A DNA stretch of 13,841 nt from an uncultured Clostridia bacterium (GTDB taxonomy: Bacteria; Bacillota; Clostridia; Oscillospirales; CAG-272), in the NCBI GenBank assembly GCA_946641795.1, contig CAMPBZ010000016.1, positions 1 to 13,841 on the forward strand, given 5' to 3'. Positions 1-8,040 of the stretch are shown here, in pieces (position 1 is the stretch's first letter; the number at the start of each line of letters is the position of its first letter). Below the pieces are notes generated by a model that saw only the letters and a list, made by a program, of their open reading frames with translations, ran no database searches and was not told the origin of the DNA. Made by a program: the position numbers and the translations under genes.

Positions 1-1001
1 GAACGGGGATCTTCGGCAACGCCGTGCTCAACCGCTTCCTCAAGACCGACATCGGCGAGATCCGCATCTTCTCGCGCGATGAGAAAAAGCAGGACGATAT
101 GCGCCACGAATTTCAGGCAAAAATGCCCGAAGTTGCCGAGAAGATCAAGTTCTACATCGGCGACGTCCGCGACATTGCCAGCGTCAAGAACGCCATGCAC
201 GGGGTGGACTACATCTTCCACGCCGCCGCGCTCAAACAGGTCCCGTCCTGCGAGTTCTTTCCCATCGAGGCGGTCAAAACCAACGTGTTGGGCACCGAGA
301 ACGTGCTCACCGCCGCCATTGAGGAGGGCGTAAAAACGGTTATCTGCCTTTCCACCGACAAAGCCGCCTACCCGGTCAACGCCATGGGTACCAGCAAGGC
401 GATGATGGAAAAGGTGATCGTTGCCAAATCCCGCACGGTAAGCCCCGAAAAAACCAAGATCTGCTGCACCCGCTACGGCAACGTGATGTGCTCCCGCGGC
501 AGTGTGATCCCGCTTTGGATCGACCAGATCCGTTCGGGTAACCCCATCACCATTACCGACCCGACGATGACCCGTTTCATTATGTCGCTGGACGAGGCGG
601 TCGATCTGGTTCTGTTTGCCTTTGAGCACGGCACCAGCGGCGATATTCTGGTGCAAAAGGCGCCCGCCTGCACCATCGGCACCCAGGCCGAGGCCGTTTG
701 CGAGCTCTTCGGCGGCAACAAAGAGGACATCAAGGTCATCGGCATCCGCCACGGCGAAAAAATGTACGAAACGCTCCTTACCAACGAGGAGTGCGCCCAC
801 GCCATCGATATGGGCAACTTCTACCGCGTCCCCTGCGACAAGCGCGGCCTGAACTACGATAAATATTTCAGCCAGGGCAACCGCGACCGCAACCCGCTCA
901 CCGAGTTCAACTCCAACAACACCGAGCTGCTTACGGTGGAGCAGGTCAAGGAAAAACTGCTCACCCTCTCCTACATTCGCGAGGAGCTGGCCAAGCAGTA
1001 A
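1..1001 (+). CDS. capE: UDP-GlcNAc 4,6-dehydratase/5-epimerase, CapE type (5' truncated by window edge)
   Basis: This SDR-superfamily enzyme converts UDP-GlcNAc to the UDP-2-acetamido-2,6-dideoxy-4-keto-hexose that starts UDP-N-acetyl-L-fucosamine synthesis for capsule or other surface glycans. The reading frame is open from base 3 and begins TGIFGNAVLNRFL, the end of the Rossmann glycine motif. The gene therefore starts upstream, and only about a dozen N-terminal residues seem missing; the GTG at 24 is not the start. Further family marks are IFSRDEKKQDDMR, GDVRD, HAAALKQVPSCEFFP, STDKAAYP, TRYGNV and RHGEKMYETL. The usual SDR catalytic Tyr is replaced by Met in NAMGTSK (Met codon 384-386, Lys codon 396-398). 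This agrees with the Ser-Met-Lys arrangement known for CapE. The C-terminal segment LTVEQVKEKLLTL also matches CapE. It is the first visible gene of an operon, followed after 38 bp by the nucleotidyltransferase gene. FnlA and WbjB are the equivalent names in other species. Family identity is secure; the final polymer is not known. Confidence 0.93.
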   Translation, partial: TGIFGNAVLNRFLKTDIGEIRIFSRDEKKQDDMRHEFQAKMPEVAEKIKFYIGDVRDIASVKNAMHGVDYIFHAAALKQVPSCEFFPIEAVKTNVLGTENVLTAAIEEGVKTVICLSTDKAAYPVNAMGTSKAMMEKVIVAKSRTVSPEKTKICCTRYGNVMCSRGSVIPLWIDQIRSGNPITITDPTMTRFIMSLDEAVDLVLFAFEHGTSGDILVQKAPACTIGTQAEAVCELFGGNKEDIKVIGIRHGEKMYETLLTNEECAHAIDMGNFYRVPCDKRGLNYDKYFSQGNRDRNPLTEFNSNNTELLTVEQVKEKLLTLSYIREELAKQ

Positions 1002-1023
1002 TTGCCCCTGAAAAAACCAGGAG

Positions 1024-1030
1024 AGGAGGT
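1024..1030 (+). promoter_or_regulatory. Strong ribosome binding site deciding a TTG start
   Basis: AGGAGGT lies 9 bases upstream of the TTG at 1040. No ATG or GTG in this frame is as well placed, so this site supports initiation at TTG. Confidence 0.75.
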
Positions 1031-1039
1031 GCCCGCGCT

Positions 1040-2275
1040 TTGAAAAAAGAGCAAGCGTTTTTGCTCTCGCTTCTCGCTTCGTCGGTTGGTCAAACGTCGT
1101 CGCCGGAGCCGCCCGACTTTTCGGAAACAGAATGGAAAAGCCTGATTGCCGAGAGCTTTTGCCAGGCGGTTGGGTACCTGACATTCTCCCTTTGCGAGCC
1201 GTTTCGGGATCGCGTTCCCGCCAACCTTTACCCCCATTGGAACCGCGCAATTATTCAAACAATGGGCCGCAACCGCAACATTGCCACGGCGCAAAACGAG
1301 CTGACGGCTCTGCTGGGCGACCGACCGTACCTCATCCTCAAAGGCCTTGCCTCGGCCGCCTACTATCCCGACCCCGCCCTGCGCGACTTCGGCGACGTGG
1401 ACTTTTTGGTGGACGAGGCCCTGCTGGGCGAGGTTTCGGAGCTGCTCCTTGCGCACGGCTACCAGAGCGAGGGGGAGGAGAACGACCACCATATCGTTTT
1501 CAAAAAGCCGTTTTACCACCTGGAACTGCACCGCGAGCCGCCGGGCATTCCCGCCGGCGCGGCGGGAGCGGACATTCGCGCCTACCTGGGCGACCTGACC
1601 GGGCACGCGGTGGTGCAAACGCTGGAATGCGGCGTCCTGCACGCGACCTTCCGCGCGCCGGAGCCCGCCCGCCACGGGCTGATCCTCCTGTTGCATATGC
1701 AGCACCATATGCTCTCCGAGGGGCTGGGTCTGCGCCACCTGCTGGATTGGGCCTTCTTTGTGACCAAAACTTGGAGTGAACCCTTCTGGCAGGCCGAGTT
1801 GTTGCCGCTGTTTGAAAAAACGGGGCTTTTGACCTACGCCGCGGCAATGACAAAAACCTGCGCGCGTTACCTGGGCGCGCCGGAACCTGCCTTTTGCCGG
1901 GAGGTTTCCGACGAGCTTTGCGCCGCGATCATCGAGGATGTTTTCGCGCTCGGCAATTTCGGCAACAAGGATCGCGGTCGCTCGCACGCCGCCGCCCTGA
2001 CCGGGGAAGGGGAACACCGCAAAAAAAGTGTGTTCGGCGTCTTCCACGATATGGTGAAAGCAAAGCACCCGGTTCTGCGCCGCGCGCCGCTGTTGTACCC
2101 CGTTTTTGCGGTGGGCGAGCTGTTCGGCTACTGCTTTGGCGTTCTGACCGGCCGCCGCACCCGGCTTTCCAAACTGCGCCGCGCGGCAAAAGAGCGGGAG
2201 GCGCTCTATCGCCGCTTGGCGGTCTTTCAAACCGGAAATCCCCGTTCGGATCATCCAACGGATTTCACCTCATAA
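1040..2275 (+). CDS. Nucleotidyltransferase family protein (NTP_transf_5-like)
   Basis: This 411-residue protein resembles the NTP_transf_5 group, a branch of the polymerase-beta nucleotidyltransferase fold often found in glycan gene clusters and mostly without known substrates. The diagnostic stretch is LKG at residues 100-102, then YYPDPALRDFGDVDFLVDE, with acidic residues D119 and D121 as probable metal ligands. The segment HLELHREP (around 160-166) could supply the third acidic residue, E162. After the catalytic part comes a mostly helical domain rich in His and Leu (HGLILLLHMQHHM, LRHLLDWAFF), as usual in this family. The start is TTG, supported by the AGGAGGT ahead of it. The gene sits 38 bp after capE and 25 bp before the acyltransferase gene, so it is probably cotranscribed. 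The reaction could be nucleotidyl transfer to a sugar or phosphoryl acceptor in surface-polymer assembly, but that is inference from context. No signal peptide is evident, so a cytosolic location is likely. Confidence 0.75.
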   Translation: MKKEQAFLLSLLASSVGQTSSPEPPDFSETEWKSLIAESFCQAVGYLTFSLCEPFRDRVPANLYPHWNRAIIQTMGRNRNIATAQNELTALLGDRPYLILKGLASAAYYPDPALRDFGDVDFLVDEALLGEVSELLLAHGYQSEGEENDHHIVFKKPFYHLELHREPPGIPAGAAGADIRAYLGDLTGHAVVQTLECGVLHATFRAPEPARHGLILLLHMQHHMLSEGLGLRHLLDWAFFVTKTWSEPFWQAELLPLFEKTGLLTYAAAMTKTCARYLGAPEPAFCREVSDELCAAIIEDVFALGNFGNKDRGRSHAAALTGEGEHRKKSVFGVFHDMVKAKHPVLRRAPLLYPVFAVGELFGYCFGVLTGRRTRLSKLRRAAKEREALYRRLAVFQTGNPRSDHPTDFTS

Positions 2276-2300
2276 ATTGTAAAAAGAAAGGAACTTTGGT

Positions 2301-3353
2301 ATGGAAACTCAAACTGTAAAACGCAATATCGGCGTAGATTTGCTGCGCCTCGTTGCCGTCTTTATGATCGTCGTTCTGCACGTTCTCGGCGTGCCGTACG
2401 TTGAAAAATCCTCCGCTCTGTTCGTTTGGAGCGAGGCCTTCCTGCTGGGCGCCTTTAACATCATCGCGCTCATTGCCGGCTACGCTTTCTGCGTGGAAAA
2501 ATTCAACCTGGGCAGAGTGATCCGCCTGTGGGTCACCGGCATTTTCTACGGCGTGGTCTTCTATCTCATCACCTCGGCGGTCAAGGGCGGCTTCGGCTGG
2601 ACAAAACTGATCAAAAGTTTCTTCCCGGTGTTAACGAAGAACAGCTTTTTCTGGTTCTTTGCGCCCTACATCCTCATCCTGCTCCTGGTTCCGGTTCTCA
2701 ACTATGCCGTTGAGAAACTGCCGCGCAGAGGGTATCTGATCGGTCTGCTCTTTTTCAGCATTTTCTTCTCGGTCATCCAGTTCTCGGCCGACCCCTGGGG
2801 AATGGAAGACGGCAGAAGCGCGCTTTGGCTGATTTATTTGTACTTCATCGGCGCGTATTTCAGAAAGTACGGTTTCCTCATCAAGCAGTGGTGGGCCAAC
2901 CTTTGCCTGTTTATTTGTTCCTCGGCGCTAACGGCGGGTCTCTTCCTGGCCGCTCAAAACATCAACGTTAAGTTCTGGGAGGCAAGATACGCCAACTATT
3001 TCCACCAGTACAACTGCCTGTTCGCGCTCATCGGCGCCATTGCGCTGCTGGCGTTGTTTGCGCAGCTGCCCATCAAAGAGAAAGCCGAAAGAACAATGCG
3101 CTATTTCTCGGCGCATTCGCTGGGCATCTATCTTTCCAACAGTTTTCTCATCTTCTATTTCGGGGATCTGCTCAACCATCCCGAATGGAACGACGGCATT
3201 CGCCTGCTGGCCGTTCTGGCCTTTGCAATTTGCGTATTCCTTGCCGCGTTCATCATTGAGGCGGTGCGCAAACTGCTGTTCCGGCTTGCAAAGATCGACG
3301 CGCTGACCGACCTGATCGGCAAAAAGCTCCAAGGAAAAACCGAAGAAGAATAA
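2301..3353 (+). CDS. Membrane O-acyltransferase, acyltransferase-3 family
   Basis: This 350-residue polytopic protein belongs to the acyltransferase-3 family (OafA/WecH/NolX-like), which usually moves acetyl or other acyl groups onto glycans at the membrane. The N-terminus has the family signature: GVDLLRLVAVFMIVVLHVLG, with R16 and H27 matching the conserved Arg and His. About ten hydrophobic helices follow, among them FNIIALIAGYAFCV, FFAPYILILLLVPVL, LIGLLFFSIFFSVI, CLFALIGAIALLALFA and LLAVLAFAICVFLAAFII. An AAAGAAAGGAACT ribosome binding region precedes the ATG. The family's usual size fits, and no fused SGNH domain is present. Lying between a UDP-sugar nucleotidyltransferase-like gene and a 2-epimerase gene, it probably decorates the polysaccharide or a sugar lipid made by this operon; the acceptor is inferred only. 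Alternative roles for this family include peptidoglycan or secondary-metabolite acylation. Confidence 0.87.
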   Translation: METQTVKRNIGVDLLRLVAVFMIVVLHVLGVPYVEKSSALFVWSEAFLLGAFNIIALIAGYAFCVEKFNLGRVIRLWVTGIFYGVVFYLITSAVKGGFGWTKLIKSFFPVLTKNSFFWFFAPYILILLLVPVLNYAVEKLPRRGYLIGLLFFSIFFSVIQFSADPWGMEDGRSALWLIYLYFIGAYFRKYGFLIKQWWANLCLFICSSALTAGLFLAAQNINVKFWEARYANYFHQYNCLFALIGAIALLALFAQLPIKEKAERTMRYFSAHSLGIYLSNSFLIFYFGDLLNHPEWNDGIRLLAVLAFAICVFLAAFIIEAVRKLLFRLAKIDALTDLIGKKLQGKTEEE

Positions 3354-3384
3354 CCCCCATTTTACCCAAAGAAAGGGAACTGCA

Positions 3385-4539
3385 ATGTTTCAAAACAACG
3401 GAAAACTCAAACTGCTCATTATCGTCGGCACCCGGCCGGAGATCATCCGGCTGGCGGCGGTCATCAACAAATGCCGCGCCTATTTTGACACCATTCTGGC
3501 GCACACCGGGCAAAACTACGACTACAACCTCAACGGGGTCTTCTTCAAAGACCTCGGCATTGCCGACCCCGACGTTTATATGAACGCCGTCGGCAAGGAT
3601 TTGGGCGAAACGATGGGAAACATCATTGCCAAATCCTACCAGCTGATGGTGGAGATCAAGCCCGACGCCGTGCTGGTGCTGGGCGACACCAACTCCTGCC
3701 TTTCTGTCATCGGCGCCAAGCGCCTGCACATTCCCATCTTCCATATGGAAGCCGGCAACCGCTGCAAGGACGAGTGCCTGCCCGAGGAGACCAACCGCCG
3801 GATTGTGGACATTATTTCGGACGTGAACCTTGCTTACAGCGAGCACGCCCGCCGCTACCTTGCCGATTGCGGTCTGCCCAAGGAGCGCACCTATGTAACC
3901 GGCAGCCCGATGGCCGAGGTGCTCCACCAGAACCTTGCAAAAATTGAGGCGAGCGACATTCACGCGCGCCTGGGATTGAAAAAAGGGCAGTACATTCTGC
4001 TTTCGGCCCACCGCGAGGAGAACATTGACACCGAAAAGAACTTCACGTCTCTGTTCGGCGCCATCAATAAACTGGCCGAAAAATACGATATGCCCATTTT
4101 GTACAGCTGCCACCCCCGCTCGGCAAAAATGCTGGAAGCGCGCGGGTTCAAACTGGACCGCCGCGTGATCAAGCACGAGCCGCTCGGCTTCCACGATTAC
4201 AACTGCCTGCAAATGAACGCCTTTTGCGTGGTGAGCGACAGCGGCACCCTGCCCGAGGAGAGTAGCTTTTTCACCAGCGTGGGCAAGCCTTTCCCGGCGG
4301 TGTGCATTCGCACCAGCACCGAGCGCCCCGAGGCGCTGGACAAGGGTTGCTTCGTTCTTGCCGGCATTGACGAAAAGGGTCTGCTGCAAGCGGTAGAAAC
4401 CGCGGTCGAGCTCAACCGCGCCGGGCAGTACGGCATTCCCGTGCCAAACTATGTGGACGAGAACGTTTCCACCAAGGTGGTTAAGATCATCCAATCCTAC
4501 ACCGGCGTGGTCAACAAAATGGTCTGGCGGAAAGAATAA
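3385..4539 (+). CDS. capG: UDP-2-acetamido-2,6-dideoxy-L-talose 2-epimerase, CapG/FnlC type
   Basis: This 384-residue member of the non-hydrolysing UDP-GlcNAc 2-epimerase (WecB) superfamily looks like the branch that finishes UDP-N-acetyl-L-fucosamine synthesis (CapG, FnlC, WbjD). Visible marks are VGTRPEIIRL (14-23), HTGQNYDYNLN (40-50), LGDTNS (99-104), HMEAGNRCKDE (120-130), PEETNRRIVD (133-142), SAHREE (207-212) and SDSGTLPEESSFF near residue 290. D101, E122, an E of PEET and H209 correspond to residues important in WecB. GNRC together with PEETNRRIVD is typical of the CapG/FnlC branch rather than WecB itself. The ATG has a GAAAGGGAAC ribosome binding region. It is the last gene of the operon, and a hairpin terminator begins about 30 bp downstream. 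Pairing with capE upstream supports the FucNAc assignment. A plain UDP-GlcNAc 2-epimerase is the main alternative. Confidence 0.88.
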   Translation: MFQNNGKLKLLIIVGTRPEIIRLAAVINKCRAYFDTILAHTGQNYDYNLNGVFFKDLGIADPDVYMNAVGKDLGETMGNIIAKSYQLMVEIKPDAVLVLGDTNSCLSVIGAKRLHIPIFHMEAGNRCKDECLPEETNRRIVDIISDVNLAYSEHARRYLADCGLPKERTYVTGSPMAEVLHQNLAKIEASDIHARLGLKKGQYILLSAHREENIDTEKNFTSLFGAINKLAEKYDMPILYSCHPRSAKMLEARGFKLDRRVIKHEPLGFHDYNCLQMNAFCVVSDSGTLPEESSFFTSVGKPFPAVCIRTSTERPEALDKGCFVLAGIDEKGLLQAVETAVELNRAGQYGIPVPNYVDENVSTKVVKIIQSYTGVVNKMVWRKE

Positions 4540-4547
4540 TTGATTTG

Positions 4548-4562
4548 GCAGGTCTTTCCTGC
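4548..4562 (+). other. Small hairpin before the terminator
   Basis: GCAGG, a five-base TCTTT loop, then CCTGC form a 5-bp stem just after the capG stop. It may protect the mRNA 3' end or be incidental. It lacks a U tract, so it is not itself a terminator. Confidence 0.35.
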
Positions 4563-4568
4563 AAAGGA

Positions 4569-4618
4569 AAAGCCGAACTCCGTTTTTCGATCTTTCGGAA
4601 TGGATTTCGGCTTTTTTT
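4569..4618 (+). terminator. Intrinsic terminator of the polysaccharide operon
   Basis: AAAGCCGAA (4569-4577) pairs exactly with TTCGGCTTT (4606-4614), and an inner CCG/CGG pairing shortens the loop. A run of seven T (4612-4618) follows. It ends one base before the -35 box of the next operon, so the two transcription units are insulated with almost no spare DNA. Confidence 0.82.
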
Positions 4619-4619
4619 C

Positions 4620-4648
4620 TTGACAAAGAGGCGCATATTATATATAAT
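4620..4648 (+). promoter_or_regulatory. Consensus sigma-A promoter for the fusion-protein/YfcC operon
   Basis: A perfect TTGACA (4620-4625) and a perfect TATAAT (4643-4648) are separated by exactly 17 bases. Transcription should begin near 4655. AGGAGG at 4666-4671 then lies 9 bases from the ATG at 4681, giving a short 5' UTR of about 25 bases. No operator-like palindrome is obvious, suggesting strong constitutive expression. Confidence 0.88.
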
Positions 4649-4680
4649 GGAAGGGATCACAAAAAAGGAGGGAAGAACGG

Positions 4681-6579
4681 ATGACCACAAAACGGCGCAT
4701 TGAAAAAATCGTTATGATCCTGTCGGTCGTTTGCGTGTTGGCGCTGTTCACCTATTTTTTGTGGGACATTCTGGTGCCGGTTTTGAAGATGAATTTCAAA
4801 AACGACACCGAGGGCGCCAAGGAACTGCTCCGCCAAAAAGGCTGGATGGGATACCTCACCGTGATTTTTGTGGAAGCCTTGCAAATGGTGGTGGTCTTCA
4901 TTCCGGCCGAGTTTATTCAAATCTCCTCCGGGTTGAGCTACCCCTTCCCGCTGGCGCTTCTGCTTTGCGACCTGGGCGTTTGCCTGGGTGCCACCATCAT
5001 TTTTGTTTTGGTGCGGGCTTTCCGATTTGAAAACGGCGCCTATCTGAAATCCAAAGAGAAGATTGACCGCCTGGCCACCTCCAAAAAAGAGCGGGGCGTG
5101 GTGCTGTTCCTTTATTTTCTATTCTTTATGCCAATCATTCCGTTCGGCGCCATCTGCTATTACGGCAGCAGCACCAAACTGCGGTACTGGAAATACATTC
5201 TAACCGTTTCCACCGGGGTCATCCCCTCCATCGTCACCTCCAACCTGATGGGCTCGGCGGCAAAGGCGTTTTTTGCGCACAATCTTCCCATCCCGCTGTT
5301 GGTGCTCATCATCGTTCTGCTGGCGGCGCTGTTGTTTGCCCTCATCTTCTTCTTTTTGGATCGCATCTATTTCAAAGAGAACAAAGGCACGCCGGATTCC
5401 ATTCTTTACATCGCTTTCCTGCGCTTCGTCAAACTGGTGCGCGGGAGAAAGCAAAAGGTGATTGCCGACGAGATCCCGGAGGACGTGCAGTCCCCCTACG
5501 TCGTGCTTGCCAATCACCAATCCTTCTACGATTTTTACTACCTGCTCGCAATGAAGCACAAGCGCAACCCGGCATTTGTGGTCAATCGCTACTATTTGGG
5601 CAAGCCGTTTGTGCGCAGTCATTGGAGAAATTCCGGGGGTTTTATCCCCAAGCGGCTCTTCAATGCCGACCTTTCCACCGTGCGCGGCATTATCCGCACG
5701 GTGCGCATGGGCTACCCGGTGGTCATCTTTCCCGAAGGGCGGCTCTCGCCGGACGGCGCCTCCAACCCGATTTTGGAGCAGGGCGCCGCGCTTTGGCGCA
5801 AGCTGAACGTGGATCTGGTGCTGACGCGCATTGAGGGGGCGTACTTTTCCATTCCCAAATGGCGCCGCCGGTTTTACCGCTCCACCATCCGGGTCAAAAT
5901 TGCAAAAATCATTCGCCGCGAGGAGCTGAAAAACTATACCGACGCCGAGCTGGACGACCTGATTGAGCAAACCCTCCGGTTTGACGCTTCGGAAGCGCCC
6001 GAAAACCGTTACCGGCAAAAAGACAAAGCCGAGGGGTTGCACAATCTGCTTTACCGCTGCCCCAACTGCGGCAAACTTTACGAAATGAAAAGCAAGGGCA
6101 ACGCGCTCTCCTGCGCGGCCTGCGGCGCAACCTTTGAGCTGGGCGAGGACTACCGCTTTACCGGGGCCGGGCCGCGCACCATTCCGGAGTTCTACCGGGC
6201 GATTGCCGATATTGAGGCGCGCGAGCTGAAAGAACGGCCGCTCGATCTGCAAACCGGAGTGCGCCTGCGGGTGTTTGACGAAACCGGGCATACCGTGGTG
6301 CGCGAAAAGGGCGAATGCCGCCTGACCAATGCCGAATTTACCTATCGCTCGGCGCGCGAAACCTTTTCCATTCCCACCGAGAACCTGCCCGCCCTGCCGT
6401 TTTCCTGCGGCGAGGAGTTTGAACTTTACCACCAAAACAAGCTTTACTATTTCTACCCCGAAACCGACCGCCAGCAGGTGGCGCGCTGGGCGCTGATCGT
6501 AGATCTTCTGACCGCGGCGAGAAGGGAAAAGAAACCCCAAACCGAGACCGAAAAACCGACCGGCTCCAAAGGGGAATAA
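4681..6579 (+). CDS. VTT/DedA-like membrane domain fused to a PlsC-type acyltransferase and a zinc ribbon
   Basis: This 632-residue protein has three visible parts. Residues 1-230 are membrane-embedded with about six hydrophobic stretches and resemble the VTT (SNARE_assoc, TVP38/DedA) family, some members of which are linked to lipid transport or scrambling. The marks are VVVFIPAEFIQISSGLSYPF near 71-90 and FLFFMPIIPFGAICYYGSS near 146-164. Residues 270-430 are a PlsC-like lysophospholipid acyltransferase with NHQSFYD (278-284, the HX4D motif) and FPEGR (350-354). Near residues 458-485 lies a zinc ribbon with C460-x2-C463 and C478-x2-C481, followed by about 150 residues I do not recognise. 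The likely role is phospholipid acylation at the membrane, perhaps coupled to moving the lipid across it; the coupling is inference. There is no sign of a frameshift or assembly join, because the frame is open throughout and no internal start with a good ribosome site was seen. It opens an operon, and its stop overlaps the ribosome site of the YfcC gene. Confidence 0.85.
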   Translation: MTTKRRIEKIVMILSVVCVLALFTYFLWDILVPVLKMNFKNDTEGAKELLRQKGWMGYLTVIFVEALQMVVVFIPAEFIQISSGLSYPFPLALLLCDLGVCLGATIIFVLVRAFRFENGAYLKSKEKIDRLATSKKERGVVLFLYFLFFMPIIPFGAICYYGSSTKLRYWKYILTVSTGVIPSIVTSNLMGSAAKAFFAHNLPIPLLVLIIVLLAALLFALIFFFLDRIYFKENKGTPDSILYIAFLRFVKLVRGRKQKVIADEIPEDVQSPYVVLANHQSFYDFYYLLAMKHKRNPAFVVNRYYLGKPFVRSHWRNSGGFIPKRLFNADLSTVRGIIRTVRMGYPVVIFPEGRLSPDGASNPILEQGAALWRKLNVDLVLTRIEGAYFSIPKWRRRFYRSTIRVKIAKIIRREELKNYTDAELDDLIEQTLRFDASEAPENRYRQKDKAEGLHNLLYRCPNCGKLYEMKSKGNALSCAACGATFELGEDYRFTGAGPRTIPEFYRAIADIEARELKERPLDLQTGVRLRVFDETGHTVVREKGECRLTNAEFTYRSARETFSIPTENLPALPFSCGEEFELYHQNKLYYFYPETDRQQVARWALIVDLLTAARREKKPQTETEKPTGSKGE

Positions 6580-6589
6580 GGAGAAGTTT

Positions 6590-8029
6590 ATGTTAGAAAT
6601 TGAAAAGCCCAAAAAGAAAAAGGCGCTCATCAACATTTCCAAAAAGACCTTTATCCAAGTGCTTTGCCTGCTGGCCGCAATGCTGGTCGTTTCGGCAATT
6701 CTCACCTACGTCATCCCGCGCGGCGAGTTCGGTACGAACGCCGACGGCACGACAAACTACTCGGTTTACAACGAACGGAGCGATCTTCCCGGCGTTCACC
6801 CGGTCAAGGCCATCTTTGCGCCGGTGCTGGTGTTTGCTTCGGGCGACGGCGTTTCGCTGTTGGTGCTTTCGCTGTTTTTGTTCGTCATTTCGGCGGCCTT
6901 CCAGGTCATGAACGACGTTGGCGGCGTGCGCTCGCTCATCGGCGGCGTTTCGGCGGCCTTCAAAAACCGCCGCAAACTGCTGCTGGTCATCATTTCCTTC
7001 CTGTTTTACTGTTTCGGCAGTTTTTTGGGGCTGTTTGAGGAAATGCTCACCATGCTTCCCATTGTTGCGGTGCTTTGCATTTCGCTGGGGTACGACTCCT
7101 TTACCGGCTTTTTGACCTGCATTCTTGCCTGCGGGTTCGGCTTTGCCGGCGCGGTGACCAATCCGTTTACCGTTTTGCTGGCCTCCAACCTGATCGGCAT
7201 TGAAAACCCGATGGAAAAGGTCTGGTTCCGGCTTATCGTGTTTGCCGTTATGTTCCTGTTATTCCTCGCGTTCCTGTTCGTTTACCTCCGCCGCATTTCC
7301 AAAGATCCCGAAAAAAGCTACACCTTTACCCACGATAAGAGCCTGCGCGAGCAGATGGTCGACGGGGAAGGGACTGCCGATCCCGCAAGCGAAAAGCGGG
7401 CGCGCCTTGTGTACGCGATCTTTCTTTCGGCGGCGCTGGTGTTGATTATTCTTTGCTCGGTCTTCCTTTCCGACTACACGGTGCCGGTGCTTATTGCCTA
7501 CTTTTTGTTCTTCGGCATCGGCGCGGGTCTGCTCGTTTCGCGGCAACCAAAAAAGGTGTTTGCCGGTTTCGGCAAGGGCTTTTTGGCGGCGCTGCCCACC
7601 ATTGCTATCATCGGGTTTGCCGCCTCGGTCAAATATGTGTTTGCCGAAGGCTCGGTGTTCCCAACCATCGTCCACTGGATCAACACGGTGGCGTCCGGCA
7701 AGACCCTGATCGCCGTTGCGCTCATCATCTACCTGATCGTTTTAATGCTGGAATTTTTCATCTCCTCTTCCACGGCCAAGGCCATTATGGTCATGGGGCT
7801 TTTGGCGGTTGCCAACGTGGGGTTGAGCAAGGAGATGCTGGTTCTGCTTTACACCTTTGCCGACGGGTACACCAATGTCCTGTTCCCAACTTCGCCGGTT
7901 CTGCTCCTCTCGCTTTCCATGATTGAAATGGACTATTTCAAGTGGCTCAAAAAGAGCTGGTGGCTGTTTTTGGCCAACTTTGCCCTGGTCATCGGTTTCA
8001 TTCTGCTGGCCGTGGGGATCGGATATTAA
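6590..8029 (+). CDS. YfcC-family membrane carrier (DcuC/ArcD-related)
   Basis: This 479-residue polytopic protein has about 12 hydrophobic helices and matches the YfcC/DcuC-type anion carrier family, which includes putative basic amino acid antiporters and C4-dicarboxylate carriers. Family-like features are the N-terminal YVIPRGEFGTNADGT, the hairpin segment FGFAGAVTNPFTVLLAS (T190-N191-P192-F193-T194), FFISSSTAKAIMVMGLLA, and FADGYTNVLFPTSPVLLLS near the C-terminus. A lysine-rich tail (KPKKKK) lies at the N-terminus. The ATG is preceded by AAGGAG at 6578-6583, which overlaps the stop codon of the fusion gene, so translation of the two is probably coupled. The substrate cannot be read from sequence; a carboxylate, an amino acid or a peptide are all possible. 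The link with the upstream lipid acyltransferase may be functional or only operonic. Confidence 0.85.
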   Translation: MLEIEKPKKKKALINISKKTFIQVLCLLAAMLVVSAILTYVIPRGEFGTNADGTTNYSVYNERSDLPGVHPVKAIFAPVLVFASGDGVSLLVLSLFLFVISAAFQVMNDVGGVRSLIGGVSAAFKNRRKLLLVIISFLFYCFGSFLGLFEEMLTMLPIVAVLCISLGYDSFTGFLTCILACGFGFAGAVTNPFTVLLASNLIGIENPMEKVWFRLIVFAVMFLLFLAFLFVYLRRISKDPEKSYTFTHDKSLREQMVDGEGTADPASEKRARLVYAIFLSAALVLIILCSVFLSDYTVPVLIAYFLFFGIGAGLLVSRQPKKVFAGFGKGFLAALPTIAIIGFAASVKYVFAEGSVFPTIVHWINTVASGKTLIAVALIIYLIVLMLEFFISSSTAKAIMVMGLLAVANVGLSKEMLVLLYTFADGYTNVLFPTSPVLLLSLSMIEMDYFKWLKKSWWLFLANFALVIGFILLAVGIGY

Positions 8030-8040
8030 CCGTTTCAAGC

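Noticed and set aside
971..2254. Minus-strand open frame of 427 residues
   Set aside because: It is a register shadow of the nucleotidyltransferase gene, low in recognisable motifs and lacking a ribosome site.
3253..4626. Minus-strand open frame of 457 residues
   Set aside because: It runs in register opposite the capG-type gene, whose family motifs are unmistakable. It is a shadow of codon bias.
5200..6705. Minus-strand open frame of 501 residues
   Set aside because: It is in codon register opposite the acyltransferase fusion gene, which has clear catalytic motifs; no start signals were seen on the minus strand.
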